NCBI RefSeq assembly: GCF_037975245.1
Contig: NC_092571.1
Span: forward strand, 9,152,501 to 9,216,500
Length of the DNA stretch: 64,000 nucleotides
Source of the DNA: Apostichopus japonicus
Taxonomy: Eukaryota; Echinodermata; Holothuroidea; Aspidochirotida; Stichopodidae
Direction of reading: 5' to 3'
The position numbers and the translations under genes are program-made. The notes under the pieces were generated by a model. It was not told the origin of the DNA. It saw only the letters and a program-made list of their open reading frames with translations, and did not search any database. Positions 24,421 through 38,000 of this stretch are shown piece by piece; the first letter of the stretch is position 1, and every line of letters starts with the position of its first letter.

Positions 24421-26956
24421 TTCGATTGATCGGTACCGCACATTCGATTGATCGGTACCGCACATTCGATTGATCGGTACCGAACATTCGATTGATCGGT
24501 ACCGCACAATCGATTGATCGGTACCGAACATTCGATTGATCGGTACCGAACATTCCATTGATCGGTACCGAACATTCGATTGATCAATACCGCACATTCG
24601 ATTGATCGGTAACGAACATTCGATTGATCGGTACCGCACATTCGATTGATCGGTAACGAACATTCGATTGATCGGTACCGCACATTCGATTGATCGGTAC
24701 CGAACATTCGATTGATCAATACCGCACATTCGATTGATCGGTACCGCACATTCGATTGATCGGTACCGAACATTTGATTGATCGGTACCGCACATTCGAT
24801 TGATCGGTACGGTACCAAACATTCGATTGTTCGGTATCGCACATTAGTTGATCGGTACCGCACATTCGATTGTTCGGTACCGCACATTCGATTGATCGGT
24901 ACCGCACATTCGATTTATCGGTACCGCACATTCGGTTGATCGGTACCGCACATTCGATTGATCGGTATCGAACATTCGATTGATCGGTACCGCACATTCG
25001 ATTGATCGGTACCGCACATTCGATATATCGGTACCGAACGATTGATCGGTACCGCACATTCGATTGATCGGTATCGCACATTCGATTAATCGGTACCGCA
25101 CATATGATTGATCGGTACCGCACATTCGATTGATCGGTACCGCACATTCGATTGATCGGTACCGAACATTCGATTGATCGGTACCGCACATTAGATTGAT
25201 GTGTACCGCATATATGATTTATCGGTACCGCACATTCGATTGATCGGTACGGTACCGAACATTCGATTGATCGGTACCGCACATTCGATTGATCGGTACC
25301 GCACATTCGATTGATCGGTACGGTACCGAACATTCGATTGTTCGGTACCGCACATTGGATTGATCGGTACCGCACATTCGATTGATCGGTACCGCACATT
25401 CGATTGTTCGGTACCGCACATTCGATTGTTCGGTACCGCACATTCGATTGATCGGTATCGAACATTCGATTGATCGGTACCGCACATGCGATTGATCGGT
25501 ACCGCACATTCGATTGATCGGTACCGAACATTCGATTGATCGGTACCGCACATTCGATTGATCGGTATCGCACATTCGATTGATCAGTACCGCACATATG
25601 ATTGATCGGTACCGCACATTCGATTGATCGGTACAACACATTCGATTGATCGGTACCGCACATTCGATTGATCGGTACCGAACATTCGATTGATCGGTAA
25701 CGCACATTCGATTGATCGGTACCGAACATTCGATGGATCGGTAACGAACATTCGATTGATCGGTACCGAACATTCGATTGATCGGTACCGAACATTCGAT
25801 TGATCGGTAACGCACATTCGATTGATCTTACCGATCATTCGATTGATCGGTACCGCACATTCGATTGATCGGTACCGCACATTCGATTGATCGGTACCGC
25901 ACATTCGATTCATCGGTACGGTACCGAACATTCGATTGTTCGGTATCGCACATTCGATTGATCGGTACCGCACATTCGATTGTTCCGTCCCGCACATTCG
26001 ATTCATCGGTATCGAACATTCGATTGATCGGTACCGCACATTCGATTGATCGGTACCGCACATTCGATATATCGGTACCGAACATTCGATTGATCGGTAC
26101 CGCACATTCGATTGATCGGTACCGCACATTCGATTGATCGGTACCGCACATTCGATTGATCGGTACCGAACATTCGATTGATCGGTACCGCACAATCGAT
26201 TGTTCGTTACCGAACATTCGATTGATCGGTACCGAACATTCGATTGATCGGTACCGAACATTCGATTGATCAATACCGCACATTCGATTGATCGGTAACG
26301 AACATTCGATTGATCGGTACCGCACATTCGATTGATCGGTAACGAACATTCGATTGATCGGTACCGCACATTCGATTGATCGGTACCGAACATTCGATTG
26401 ATCAATACCGCACATTCGATTGATCGGTACCGCACATTCGATTGATCGGTACCGAATATTCGATTGATCGGTACCGCACATTCGATTGATCGGTACGGTA
26501 CCAAACATTCGATTGTTCGGTATCGCACATTAGTTGATCGGTACCGCACATTCGATTGTTCGGTACCGCACATTCGATTGATCGGTAACGCACATTCGAT
26601 TTATCGGTACCGCACATTCGGTTGATCGGTACCGCACATTCGATTGTTCGGTACCGCACATTCGATTGTTCGGTACCGGACATTCGATTGATCGGTATCG
26701 AACATTCGATTGATCGGTACCGCACATTCGATTGATCGGTACCGCACATTCGATTGATCGGTACCGCACATTCGATTCATCGGTACGGTACCGAACATTC
26801 GATTGTTCGGTATCGCACATTCGATTGATCGGTACCGCACATTCGATTCATCGGTACCGAACAATCGATTGATCGGTACCGCACATTCGATTGATCGGTA
26901 CCGCACATATGATTGTTCGGTACCGCACATTCGATTGATCGGTACCGCACCGGACA

Positions 26957-26965
26957 AAGATGGCG
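26957..26965 (+). promoter_or_regulatory. YY1-like AAGATGGCG motif, copy 2
   Basis: Same nine bases, overlapping the start codon at 26960, as in LINE copy 1. It matches the YY1 core, but it may only be start-codon context. Confidence 0.33.
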
Positions 26966-29869
26966 CTGACTGATAGCGACACGATTACTCGAGCTCTTGT
27001 GTTTTTCTTGTTGTTTTATGTCTTTTCATCGTCTGTGTCGTCTACATTTGTGCAATATACTAGAGAGGAGTTGCTACGAATACGACAAGAGATCAATTCA
27101 GATTTCGGTAGTTTACAACTCAATGAGAGTCGATTTTCTGTGGATTGGTTCAACGAAGCCAAATGGAATGAGCCTAAGCCTAAGCGTAAGCGGGGTAGGA
27201 GAGGAGGTAAACTGGTTAAACTACGTCGTAGACAATATAATGCCCCAGTGCCCAGTCTTATTCTGGCTAATGTTCAGAGTCTTTACAACAAAACCGGTGA
27301 GTTATTTTCTAGAATTGCAAATTTTCGTGACTATAGCGATTGTAATGTGTTTTGCCTAACTGAAACATGGCTGACTTCAGATCATCCTGATTGTATACTA
27401 CAACCACCGGGGTTTACGATCTATCGGCATGATCGTGATCGTCAGATTACGGGGAAGTCTCAGGGCGGTGGAGTTTGTTTCCTTATCAACAAGAAGTGGT
27501 GTACCGATGTAAGGGTAATTTCCCAAGGAACCACCCAGGACATGGAACATATTATGATTAAGTGTAGGCCGTTCTATCTTCCACGGGATTTTTCATCAGT
27601 GACTTTGACAGCAGTTTACATACATCCCCGTGCAGACACAAATTTAGCAGTGGAAAGCCTGCGTGAGATTATTTCTAATTGTGAGAATTCCGATCCTAAT
27701 ACCTTGTCTATTGTTGCAGGGGATTTTAATCGAGCTAATCTTAGGAGCTCAATGCCCGAATTCAAGCAATATGTGACTTGTCCTACTCGTGAAAATAAGA
27801 CCCTAGATCACTGCTATTGTAAAGTGAAAAATGTGTACAAATCCATCTCGCGAGCTAGTATTGGAAACTCTGATCATTCCACGATACTTCTTATCCCTGT
27901 TTACAAACAAAGGTTTAAACAACAAAAGCCTGTGAAAAGGACTATTAAAGTATGGTCTCAAGAGACAACTGAAGAGCTGCAAGACTGTTTTGCTGACACG
28001 GATTGGAATCTGTTTAAAGAGGATAACGACCTGCATTCATTCACTGATACTGTGACTGCTTACATTAACTTCTGCCATGACGTCTGCATACCAACTAAGA
28101 CTGTTACGCAATATCCAAACAACAAGCCGTGGTGTGACAAGGTGATCAAAGCCAAAATTAAGGCCAAGGATGAAGCGTATCGGACCAAAACCACCGATCC
28201 GGATCTTTACCACCGAGCTAAGTCTGACCTCCGGAAAGCCATTAAGAACGCTAAGAGAGCCCAGAAGGATCGCATTGAGCAAAAGTTTCAGACCGCTAAC
28301 CCGAGAGAGGTATGGGCCAACATCGAGGCAATTACTCAATATAAAGGGGTAAAGAGGTCAGTAAACACTGATGATGCAGCATTGCCGGATAAGCTCAACG
28401 AGTTTTACGCACGGTTCGACAGAGGGAATAGTAACCAGCCGATCCCAGTGAACAACGGACATGCTACTGCGCCATTCAATATCGACGTAAATTCGGTAAA
28501 ATATAAATTTAAGCGGCTAAATGAACGTAAAGCTGCTGGACCTGACGGTATCACCCCCAAGCTCCTAAAGATGTGTGCCGAGCAACTCGCTGAAGTTTAT
28601 ACGGACATTTTTAATTGGTCACTATGCTCATGTGAGGTTCCTAGGTCATTCAAAGACGCAATAATAGTTCCAGTTCCAAAGAAGGGAAACATATCATGTT
28701 TAAATGACTATCGCCCAGTTGCACTAACATCTGTACCAATGAAAACGTTCGAAGGCTTTATTTTAGCTTATCTTAAAACTCTTTTACCTGCTGATTTCGA
28801 TCCATCCCAATTTGCATATCGCGCAAACAGATCAGTTGAAGATGCTATTTCCGTATGGTTACATGAAATCTTTGCCCATTTGGAAAAGAAATGTTCCTAC
28901 GCCCGAGTACTTTTTATCGATTACAGTTCTGCCTTTAATACTATTATTCCTTCGCGGTTACATTTTAAATTATTAGAACACCTCAACTTCCCTGCGTCTA
29001 TTTGTGATTGGATTTTAGATTTCCTTTTATGTCGCAGACAAACTGTAAGAGTAGGCAACATTCATTCAGCATCTATTGTTTTAAACACTGGTACTCCTCA
29101 GGGTTGTGTTTTATCACCGCTATTGTACTCTCTGTTAACGTACGATTGCAGAGCCGCCGATCAGAACTCACGAATCATCAAATTTGCAGACGACACTACA
29201 GTGACTGGTTTGATTATCAACGAAGATGAGAGTGGCTACCGTGACGAAGTGGATCTCTTGGCGAAATGGTGCACCGATAACAACCTGATTCTGAATGTGA
29301 ACAAAACTAAGGAATTAATTGTGGACTTTAGACGAAACAAAAATACAAAGGACCCTATCATTATTAATGGATCTGTTGTGGAACAAGTAAATACATTTAA
29401 GTTGCTAGGCACGTTTATTATGGACAACTTATCATGGAACACAAATACTGATGAGATACTGAAAAAGGGACGACAGAGATTATTCTTTTTGCGAGCTCTA
29501 AAATCGTATGGTGTCAGTCAGAATATTTTAATTAACTTTTATCGTGCTATTATTGAAAGTATTTTAACTTTAAACATTTTAGTCTGGTTTAGTCGCGTAA
29601 GTAAGCATGATCTTAGGAAACTAGAATCTGTCATAAAAAACGCGGAGCGCCTCATTGGCACAGGCCTACCGTCCCTTCACTCACTCTACCAGGAGCGAAC
29701 GTTAAAACGTGTTGGAAATATATTGATTGATGATTACCACCCAGCAACTGATTATTTCAAATTCCTGCCTTCAGGCAAAAGAATGCGTACTTTTAAAGGT
29801 TCTAAAAGATTTACTGACAGTTTTTATCCTTCTGCTGTGAAGATATTCAATACGCACCAAAACCGTTAA
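26960..29869 (+). CDS. LINE ORF, copy 2: AP-type endonuclease + reverse transcriptase, 969 aa
   Basis: Identical in length and residues to the protein at 13956-16865. It has the basic stretch at 73-91, the endonuclease (about 98-312, with N104, E135, D255, D305 and H306) and the reverse transcriptase (about 515-790, with D654, D744 and D745). The C-terminal region of about 180 residues is also present. Like copy 1 it lacks a separate upstream ORF1, a ribonuclease H domain and a recognised zinc knuckle. The frame is open throughout, so both copies could in principle encode active enzyme. Only an expression test would show whether a copy buried in satellite is transcribed. Short overlapping open frames on both strands inside it are shadows of this gene. 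Confidence 0.95.
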   Translation: MALTDSDTITRALVFFLLFYVFSSSVSSTFVQYTREELLRIRQEINSDFGSLQLNESRFSVDWFNEAKWNEPKPKRKRGRRGGKLVKLRRRQYNAPVPSLILANVQSLYNKTGELFSRIANFRDYSDCNVFCLTETWLTSDHPDCILQPPGFTIYRHDRDRQITGKSQGGGVCFLINKKWCTDVRVISQGTTQDMEHIMIKCRPFYLPRDFSSVTLTAVYIHPRADTNLAVESLREIISNCENSDPNTLSIVAGDFNRANLRSSMPEFKQYVTCPTRENKTLDHCYCKVKNVYKSISRASIGNSDHSTILLIPVYKQRFKQQKPVKRTIKVWSQETTEELQDCFADTDWNLFKEDNDLHSFTDTVTAYINFCHDVCIPTKTVTQYPNNKPWCDKVIKAKIKAKDEAYRTKTTDPDLYHRAKSDLRKAIKNAKRAQKDRIEQKFQTANPREVWANIEAITQYKGVKRSVNTDDAALPDKLNEFYARFDRGNSNQPIPVNNGHATAPFNIDVNSVKYKFKRLNERKAAGPDGITPKLLKMCAEQLAEVYTDIFNWSLCSCEVPRSFKDAIIVPVPKKGNISCLNDYRPVALTSVPMKTFEGFILAYLKTLLPADFDPSQFAYRANRSVEDAISVWLHEIFAHLEKKCSYARVLFIDYSSAFNTIIPSRLHFKLLEHLNFPASICDWILDFLLCRRQTVRVGNIHSASIVLNTGTPQGCVLSPLLYSLLTYDCRAADQNSRIIKFADDTTVTGLIINEDESGYRDEVDLLAKWCTDNNLILNVNKTKELIVDFRRNKNTKDPIIINGSVVEQVNTFKLLGTFIMDNLSWNTNTDEILKKGRQRLFFLRALKSYGVSQNILINFYRAIIESILTLNILVWFSRVSKHDLRKLESVIKNAERLIGTGLPSLHSLYQERTLKRVGNILIDDYHPATDYFKFLPSGKRMRTFKGSKRFTDSFYPSAVKIFNTHQNR

Positions 29870-30103
29870 ACATTTTTAAGCTTTGTAGACTTTATATTGG
29901 ATTTGAGGGCATTTATATATTAAATTTGTACTCTTTTATATTTTGTGGTACATTTATATTTTGTTCATCTTAATATTTTATAGGAACGTTTTCATATCTT
30001 TGTGCAATATTATACGTCTCATTTGTTGTTTACAATTTTTAATGTTTTGAGCTCTTGTTATCAACCAATTTCCATTGTATTTTTATATGATTGGCTGAAT
30101 AAA
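29870..30103 (+). other. LINE copy 2 3' UTR with polyadenylation signal
   Basis: AT-rich 234-bp segment identical in layout to 16866-17099, ending with AATAAA at 30098-30103. No other feature was seen in it. Confidence 0.8.
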
Positions 30104-30127
30104 TATCTATCTATCTATCTATCTATC
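30104..30127 (+). repeat. (TATC)6 microsatellite tail of LINE copy 2
   Basis: Six TATC units, the same number as in copy 1, followed by T and the satellite. Equal length in a slippage-prone tract argues that the two copies separated recently. Confidence 0.9.
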
Positions 30128-33100
30128 TACATTCGATTGATCGGTACCGCACATTCGATTGATCGGTAACGAACATTCGATTGATCGGTACCGCACATTC
30201 GATTGATCGGTATCGAACATTCGATTGATCAATACCGCACATTCGATTGATCGGTACCGCACATTCGATTCATCGGTACCGAACAATCGATTGATCGGTA
30301 CCGCACATTCGATTGATCGGTACCGAACATTCGATTGATCGGTAACGCACATTCGATTGATCGGTACCGCACATTCGATTGATCGGTACCGAACATTCGA
30401 TTGATCGGTAACGCACATTCGATTGATCGGTACCGAACATTCGATTGATCGGTAACGCACATTCGATTGATCGGTACCGAACATTCGATTGATCGGTACC
30501 GAACATTCGATTGATCGGTACCGCACATTCGATTGATCGGTACCGATCATTCGATTCATCGGTACCGCACATTCGATTGATCGGTACCGCACATTCGATT
30601 GATCGGTACCGCACATTCGATTCATCGGTACGGTACCGAACATTCGATTGTTCGGTATCGCACATTCGATTGATCGTTACCGCACATTCGATTGATCGGT
30701 ATCGAACATTCGATTGATCGGTACCGCACATTCGATTGATCGGTATCGCACATTCGATTGATCGGTACCGCACATATGATTGATCGGTACCGCACATTCG
30801 ATTGATCGGTACAACACATTCGATTGATCGGTACCGCACATTCGATTGATCGGTACCGAACATTCGATTGATCGGTAACGCACATTCGATTGATCGGTAC
30901 CGCACATTCGACTGATCGGTACCGAACATTCGATTGATCGGTAACGCACATTCGATTGATCGGTACCGAACATTCGATTGATCGGTAACGCACATTCGAT
31001 TGATCGGTACCGAACATTCGATTGATCGGTACCGAACATTCGATTGATCGGTAACGCACATTCGATTGATCGGTACCGATCATTCGATTGATCGGTACCG
31101 CACATTCGATTGATCGGTACCGCACATTCGATTGATCGGTATCGCATATTCGATTCATCGGTGTGGTACCGAACATTCGATTGTTCGGTATCGCACATTC
31201 GATTGATCGGTACCGAACATTCGATTGATCGGTACCGCACATATGATTGTTCGGTACCGCACATTCGATTGATCGGTACCGCACATTCGATTGATCGGTA
31301 CCGCACATTCGATTGATCGGTAACGAACATTCGATTGATCGGTACCGCACATTCGATTGATCGGTATCGAACATTCGATTGATCAATACCGCACATTCGA
31401 TTGATCCGTACCGCACATTCGATTCATCGGTACCGAACAATCGATTGATCGGTACCGCACATTGGATTTATCGGTACCGCACATTCGATTGTTCGGTACC
31501 GCACATTCGATTAATCGGTACCGTACATTCGATTGATCGGTACCGAACATTCGATTGATCAATACCGCACATTCGATTGATCGGTACCGCACATTCGATT
31601 GATCGGTACCGCACATTCGATTGTTCGGTACCGCACATTCGATTTTTCGGTACCGCACATTCGATTGATCGGTATCGAACATTCGATTGATCGGTACCGC
31701 ACATTCGATTGATCGGTATCGCACATTCGATTGATCGGTACCGCACATATGATTGATCGGTACCGCACATTCGATTGATCGGTACAACACATTCGATTAA
31801 TCGGTACCGCACATTCGATTGATCGGTACCGAACATTCGATTGATCGGTAACGCACATTCGATTGATCGGTACCGCACATTCGATTGATCGGTACCGAAC
31901 ATTCGATTGATCGGTAACGCACATTCGATTGATCGGTACCGAACATTCGATTGATCGGTACCGAACATTTGATTGATCGGTAACGCACATTCGATTGATC
32001 GGTACCGATCATTCGATTGATCGGTACCGCACATTCGATTGATCGGTACCGATCATTCGATTGATCGGTACCGCACATTCGATTCATCGGTACGGTACCG
32101 AACATTCGATTGTTCGGTACCGCACATTCGATTGATCGGTACCGCACATTCGATTGATCGGTACCGCACATTCGAATGATCGGTACCGCACATTCGATTC
32201 ATCGGTACCGCACATTCGATTGATCGGTACCGCACATTCGATTGTTCGGTACCGCACATTCGATTGTTCGGTACCGCACATTCGATTGATCGGTATCGAA
32301 CATTCGATTGATCGGTACCGCACATTCGATTGATCGGTACCGCACATTCGATATATCGGTACCGAACAGTCGATTGATCGGTACCGCACATTCGATTGAT
32401 CGGTAACGAACATTCGATTGATCGGTACCGCACATTCGATTGATCGGTATCGAACATTCGATTGATCAATACCGCACATTCGATTGATCGGTACCGCACA
32501 TTCGATTCATCGGTACCGAACAATCGATTGATCGGTACCGACATTCGATTGATCGGTACCGCACATTCGATTGTTCGGTACCGCACATTCGATTAATCGG
32601 TACCGCACATTCGATTGATCGGTACCGAACATTCGATTGTTCGGTACCGCACATTCGATTGATCGGTACCGCACATTCGATTGATCGGTACCGCACATTC
32701 GATTGTTCGGTACCGCACATTCGATTGTTCGGTACCGCACATTCGATTGATCGGTATCGACCATTCGTTTGATCGGTACCGCACATTCGATTGATCGGTA
32801 CCGCACATTCGATATATCCTTACCGAACATTCGATTGATCGGTACCGCACATTAGATTGATCGGTACAACACATTCGATTAATCGGTACCGCACATATGA
32901 TTGATCGGTACCGCACATTCGATTGATCGGTATCGAACATTCGATTGATCGGTACCGCACATTCGATTGATCGGTACCGCACATTCGATATATCGGTACC
33001 GAACATTCGATTGATCGGTACCGCACATTCGATTGATCGGTAACGAACATTCGATTGATCGGTACCGCACATTCGATTGATCGGTATCGAACATTCGATT

Positions 33101-35044
33101 GATCAATACCGCACATTCGATTGATCGGTACCGCACATTCGATTCATCGGTACCGAACAATCGATTGATCGGTACCGCACATTCGATTGATCGGTACCGC
33201 ACATTCGATTGTTCGGTACCGCACATTCGATTAATCGGTACCGCACATTCGATTGATCGGTACCGAACATTCGATTGATCAATACCGCACATTCGATTGA
33301 TCGGTACCGCACATTCGATTGATCGGTACCGCACATTCGATTGTTCGGTACCGAACATTCGATTGTTCGGTACCGCACATTCGATTGATCGGTATCGACC
33401 ATTCGTTTGATCGGTACCGCACATTCGATTGATCGGTACCGCACATTCGATATATCGGTACCGAACATTCGATTGATCGGTACCGCACATTAGATTGATC
33501 GGTATCGCACATTCGATTAATCGGTACCGCACATATGATTGATCGGTACCGAACATTCGATTGATCGGTATCGCACATTCGATTCATCGGTACCGAACAT
33601 TCGATTGATCGGTACCGCACATTCGATATATCGGTACCGAACATTCGATTGATCGGTACCGCACATTAGATTGATCGGTATCGCACATTCGATTAATCGG
33701 TACCGCACATATGATTGATCGGTACCGCACATTCGATTGATCGGTATCGAACATTCGATTGATCGGTACCGCACATTCGATTGATCGGTACCGCACATTC
33801 GATATATCGGTACCGAACATTCGATTGATCGGTACCGCACATTCGATTGATCGGTAACGAACATTCGATTGATCGGTACCGCACATTCGATTGATCGGTA
33901 TCGAACATTCGATTGATCAATACCGCACATTCGATTGATCGGTACCGCACATTCGATTCATCGGTACCGAACAATCGATTGATCGGTACCGCACATTCGA
34001 TTGATCGGTACCGCACATTCGATTGTTCGGTACCGCACATTCGATTAATCGGTACCGCACATTCGATTGATCGGTACCGAACATTCGATTGATCAATACC
34101 GCACATTCGATTGATCGGTACCGCACATTCGATTGATCGGTACCGCACATTCGATTGTTCGGTACCGAACATTCGATTGTTCGGTACCGCACATTCGATT
34201 GATCGGTATCGACCATTCGTTTGATCGGTACCGCACATTCGATTGATCGGTACCGCACATTCGATATATCGGTACCGAACATTCGATTGATCGGTACCGC
34301 ACATTAGATTGATCGGTATCGCACATTCGATTAATCGGTACCGCACATATGATTGATCGGTACCGAACATTCGATTGATCGGTATCGAACATTCGATTGA
34401 TCGGTACCGCACATTCGATTGATCGGTACCGCACATATGATTGATCGGTACCGAACATTCGATTGATCGGTAACGCACATTCGATTGATCGGTACCGCAC
34501 ATTCGATTGATCGGTACCGCACATTCGATTGATCGGTACCGCACATTCGATTGATCGGTACCGAACATTCGATTGATCGGTACCGCACATTCGATTGATC
34601 GGTACCGCACATTCGATTGATCGGTACGGTACCGAACATTCGATTGATCGGTAACGCACATTCGATTGATCGGTACCGAACATTCGATTGATCGGTAACG
34701 CACATTCGATTGATCGGTACCGAACATTCGATGGATCGGTAACGAACATTCGATTGATCGGTACCGAACATTCGATTGATCGGTACCGAACATTCGATTG
34801 ATCGGTAACGCACATTCGATTGATCGGTACCGATCATTCGATTGATCGGTACCGCACATTCGATTGATCGGTACCGCACATTTGATTGATCGGTACCGCA
34901 CATTCGATTCATCGGTACGGTACCGAACATTCGATTGTTCGGTATCGCACATTCGATTGATCGGTACCGCACATTCGATTGATCGGTACCGCACATTCGA
35001 TTCATCGGTACCGAACAATCGATTGATCGGTACCGCACATTCGA

Positions 35045-38000
35045 TTGATCGGTACCGCACATATGATTGTTCGGTACCGCACATTCGATTGATCGGTACC
35101 GCACATTCGATTGATCGGTACCGCACATTCGATTGATCGGTACCGCACATTCGATTGATCGGTAACGAACATTCGATTGATCGGTACCGCACATTCGATT
35201 GATCGGTATCGAACATTCGATTGATCAATACCGCACATTCGATTGATCGGTACCGCACATTCGATTCATCGGTACCGAACAATCGATTGATCGGTACCGC
35301 ACATTCGATTGATCGGTACCGAACATTCGATTGATCGGTAACGCACATTCGATTGATCGGTACCGAACATTCGATTGATCGGTACCGCACATTCGATTGT
35401 TCGGTACCGCACATTCGATTGTTCGGTACCGCACATTCGATTGATCGGTATCGAACATTCGATTGATCGGTACCGCACATTCGATTGATCGGTATTGCAC
35501 ATTCGATTGATCGGTACCGCACATATGATTGATCGGTACCGCACATTCGATTGATCGGTACAACACATTCGATTGATCGGTACCGAACATTCGATTGATC
35601 GGTAACGCACATTCGATTGATCGGTACCGCACATTCGATTGATCGGTACCGAACATTCGATGATCGGTAACGCACATTCGATTGATCGGTACCGAACATT
35701 CGATTGATCGGTAACGCACATTCGATTGATCGGTACCGAACATTCGAATGATCGGTACCGAACATTCGATTGATCGGTACCGCACATTCGATTGATCGGT
35801 ACCGATCATTCGATTGATCGGTACCGCACATTCGATTGATCGGTACCGCACATTCGATTGATCGGTACCGCACATTCGATTGATCGGTACCGCACATTCG
35901 ATGCATCGGTACGGTACCGAACATTCGATTGTTCGGTATCGCACATTCGATTGATCAATACCGCACATTCGATTGATCGGTACCGCACATTCGATTGATC
36001 GGTACCGAACATTCGATTGATCGGTAACGCACATTCGATTGATCGGTACCGCACATTCGATTGATCGGTACCGAACATTCGATTGATCGGTAACGCACAT
36101 TCGATTGATCGGTACCGAACATTCGATTGATCGGTAACGCACATTCGATTGATCGGTACCGAACATTCGATTGATCGGTACCGAACATTCGATTGATCGG
36201 TAACGCACATTCGATTGATCGGTACCGATCATTCGATTGATCGGTACCGCACATTCGATTGATCGGTACCGAACATTCGATTGATCGGTATCGCATATTC
36301 GATTCATCGGTGTGGTACCGAACATTCGATTGTTCGGTATCGCACATTCGATTGATCGGTACCGCACATTCGATTGATCGGTACCGCACATTCGATTCAT
36401 CGGTACCGAACATTCGATTGATCGGTACCGCATATATGATTGTTCGGTACCGCACATTCGATTGATCGGTACCGCACATTCGATTGATCGGTACCGCACA
36501 TTCGATTGATTGGTAACGAACATTCGATTGATCGCTACCGCACATTCGATTGATCGGTATCGAACATTCGATTGATCAATACCGCACATTCGATTGATCC
36601 GTACCGCACATTCGATTGATCGGTACCGAACAATCGATTGATCGGTACCGCACATTGGATTTATCGGTACCGCACATTCGATTGTTCGGTACCGCACATT
36701 CGATTAATCGGTACCGCACATTCGATTGATCGGTACCGAACATTCGATTGATCAATACCGCACATTCGATTGATCGGTACCGCACATTCGATTGATCGGT
36801 ACCGCACATTCGATTGTTCGGTACCGCACATTCGATTGTTCGGTACCGCACATTCGATTGATCGGTATCGAACATTCGATTGATCGGTACCGCACATTCG
36901 ATTAATCGGTATCGCACATTCGATTGATCGGTACCGCACATATGATTGATCGGTACCGCACATTCGATTGATCGGTACCGATCATTCGATTAATCGGTAC
37001 CGCACATTCGATTGATCGGTACCGAACATTCGATTGATCGGTAACGCACATTCGATTGATCGGTACCGCACATTCGATTGATCGGTACCGAACATTCGAT
37101 TGATCGGTAACGCACATTCGATTGATCGGTACCGAACATTCGATTGATCGGTACCGAACATTCGATTGATCGGTAACGCACATTCGATTGATCGGTACCG
37201 ATCATTCGATTGATCGGTACCGCACATTCGATTGATCGGTACCGATCATTCGATTGATCGGTACCGCACATTCGATTCATCGGTACGGTACCGAACATTC
37301 GATTGTTCGGTACCGAACATTCGATTGATCGGTACCGCACATTCGATTGATCGGTACCGCACATTCGAATGATCGGTACCGCACATTCGATTCATCGGTA
37401 CCGCACATTCGATTGATCGGTACCGCACATTCGATTGTTCGGTACCGCACATTCGATTGTTCGGTACCGCACATTCGATTGATCGGTATCGAACATTCGA
37501 TTGATCGGTACCGCACATTCGATATATCGGTACCGAACATTCGATTGATCGGTACCGCACATTCGATTGATCGGTAACGAACATTCGGTTGATCAATACC
37601 GCACATTCGATTGATCGGTACCGCACATTCGATTCATCGGTACCGAACAATCGATTGATCGGTACCGCACATTCGATATATCGGTACCGAACATTCGATT
37701 GATCGGTACCGCACATTCGATTGATCGGTAACGAACATTCGGTTGATCAATACCGCACATTCGATTGATCGGTACCGCACATTCGATTCATCGGTACCGA
37801 ACAATCGATTGATCGGTACCGAACAATCGATTGATCGGTACCGCACATTCGAATGATCGGTACCGCACATTCGATTGATCGGTATCGACCATTCGTTTGA
37901 TCGGTACCGCACATTCGATTGATCGGTACCGCACATTCGATATATCGGTACCGAACAATCGAATGTTCGGTACCGCACATTCGATTGATCGGTATCGACC

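Larger units (their letters stand above)
17125..26950. repeat. 22-bp satellite array, middle segment
   Basis: The same 22-bp satellite resumes in the same orientation and monomer phase as left of the LINE. Long stretches alternate GGTAAC-GCACATT and GGTACC-GAACATT monomers, giving a 44-bp dimer pattern (for example about 17860-18060). Single-base-loss landmarks include GTACCGACATT near 19535 and CATTCGATGATCGG near 22651. Besides the LINE, I see nothing but satellite here. Confidence 0.97.
26951..30128 (+). mobile_element. Non-LTR retrotransposon (CR1/L2/Rex1-like LINE), copy 2
   Basis: Same 3,178-bp element as at 13947-17124, with the same left flank (GGTACCGCAC), right flank (ACATTCGATTG), 9-nt leader, 969-codon ORF, AATAAA and (TATC)6 tail. 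Because kilobases of flanking satellite variants also match at the same offset, this copy arose by DNA-level duplication of the locus and not by a second retrotransposition. No disabling change was seen. Confidence 0.93.
24176..37109. repeat. 13-kb segmental duplication, copy 2 (contains LINE copy 2)
   Basis: Direct copy of 11172-24105 at an offset of 13,004 bp, including satellite variants, LINE and tail length. The two copies lie end to end, separated only by the ~70-bp junction, so the arrangement is a tandem duplication. At the right edge GGTAAC at 37106 replaces GGTACC. See copy 1 for the edge evidence. Confidence 0.9.

Noticed and set aside
13947-30128. A composite element or LTR element with the two LINE copies as terminal repeats
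   Set aside because: The repeated unit is a complete LINE with its own 3' UTR and tail. The interior is satellite, and the homology extends kilobases beyond both LINEs, as in a segmental duplication.
26951-30128. Second independent, site-specific insertion of the LINE into the satellite
   Set aside because: The flanking variant monomers match on both sides for kilobases at one fixed offset, and the tails are the same length. DNA duplication explains this, and site-specificity is not needed.
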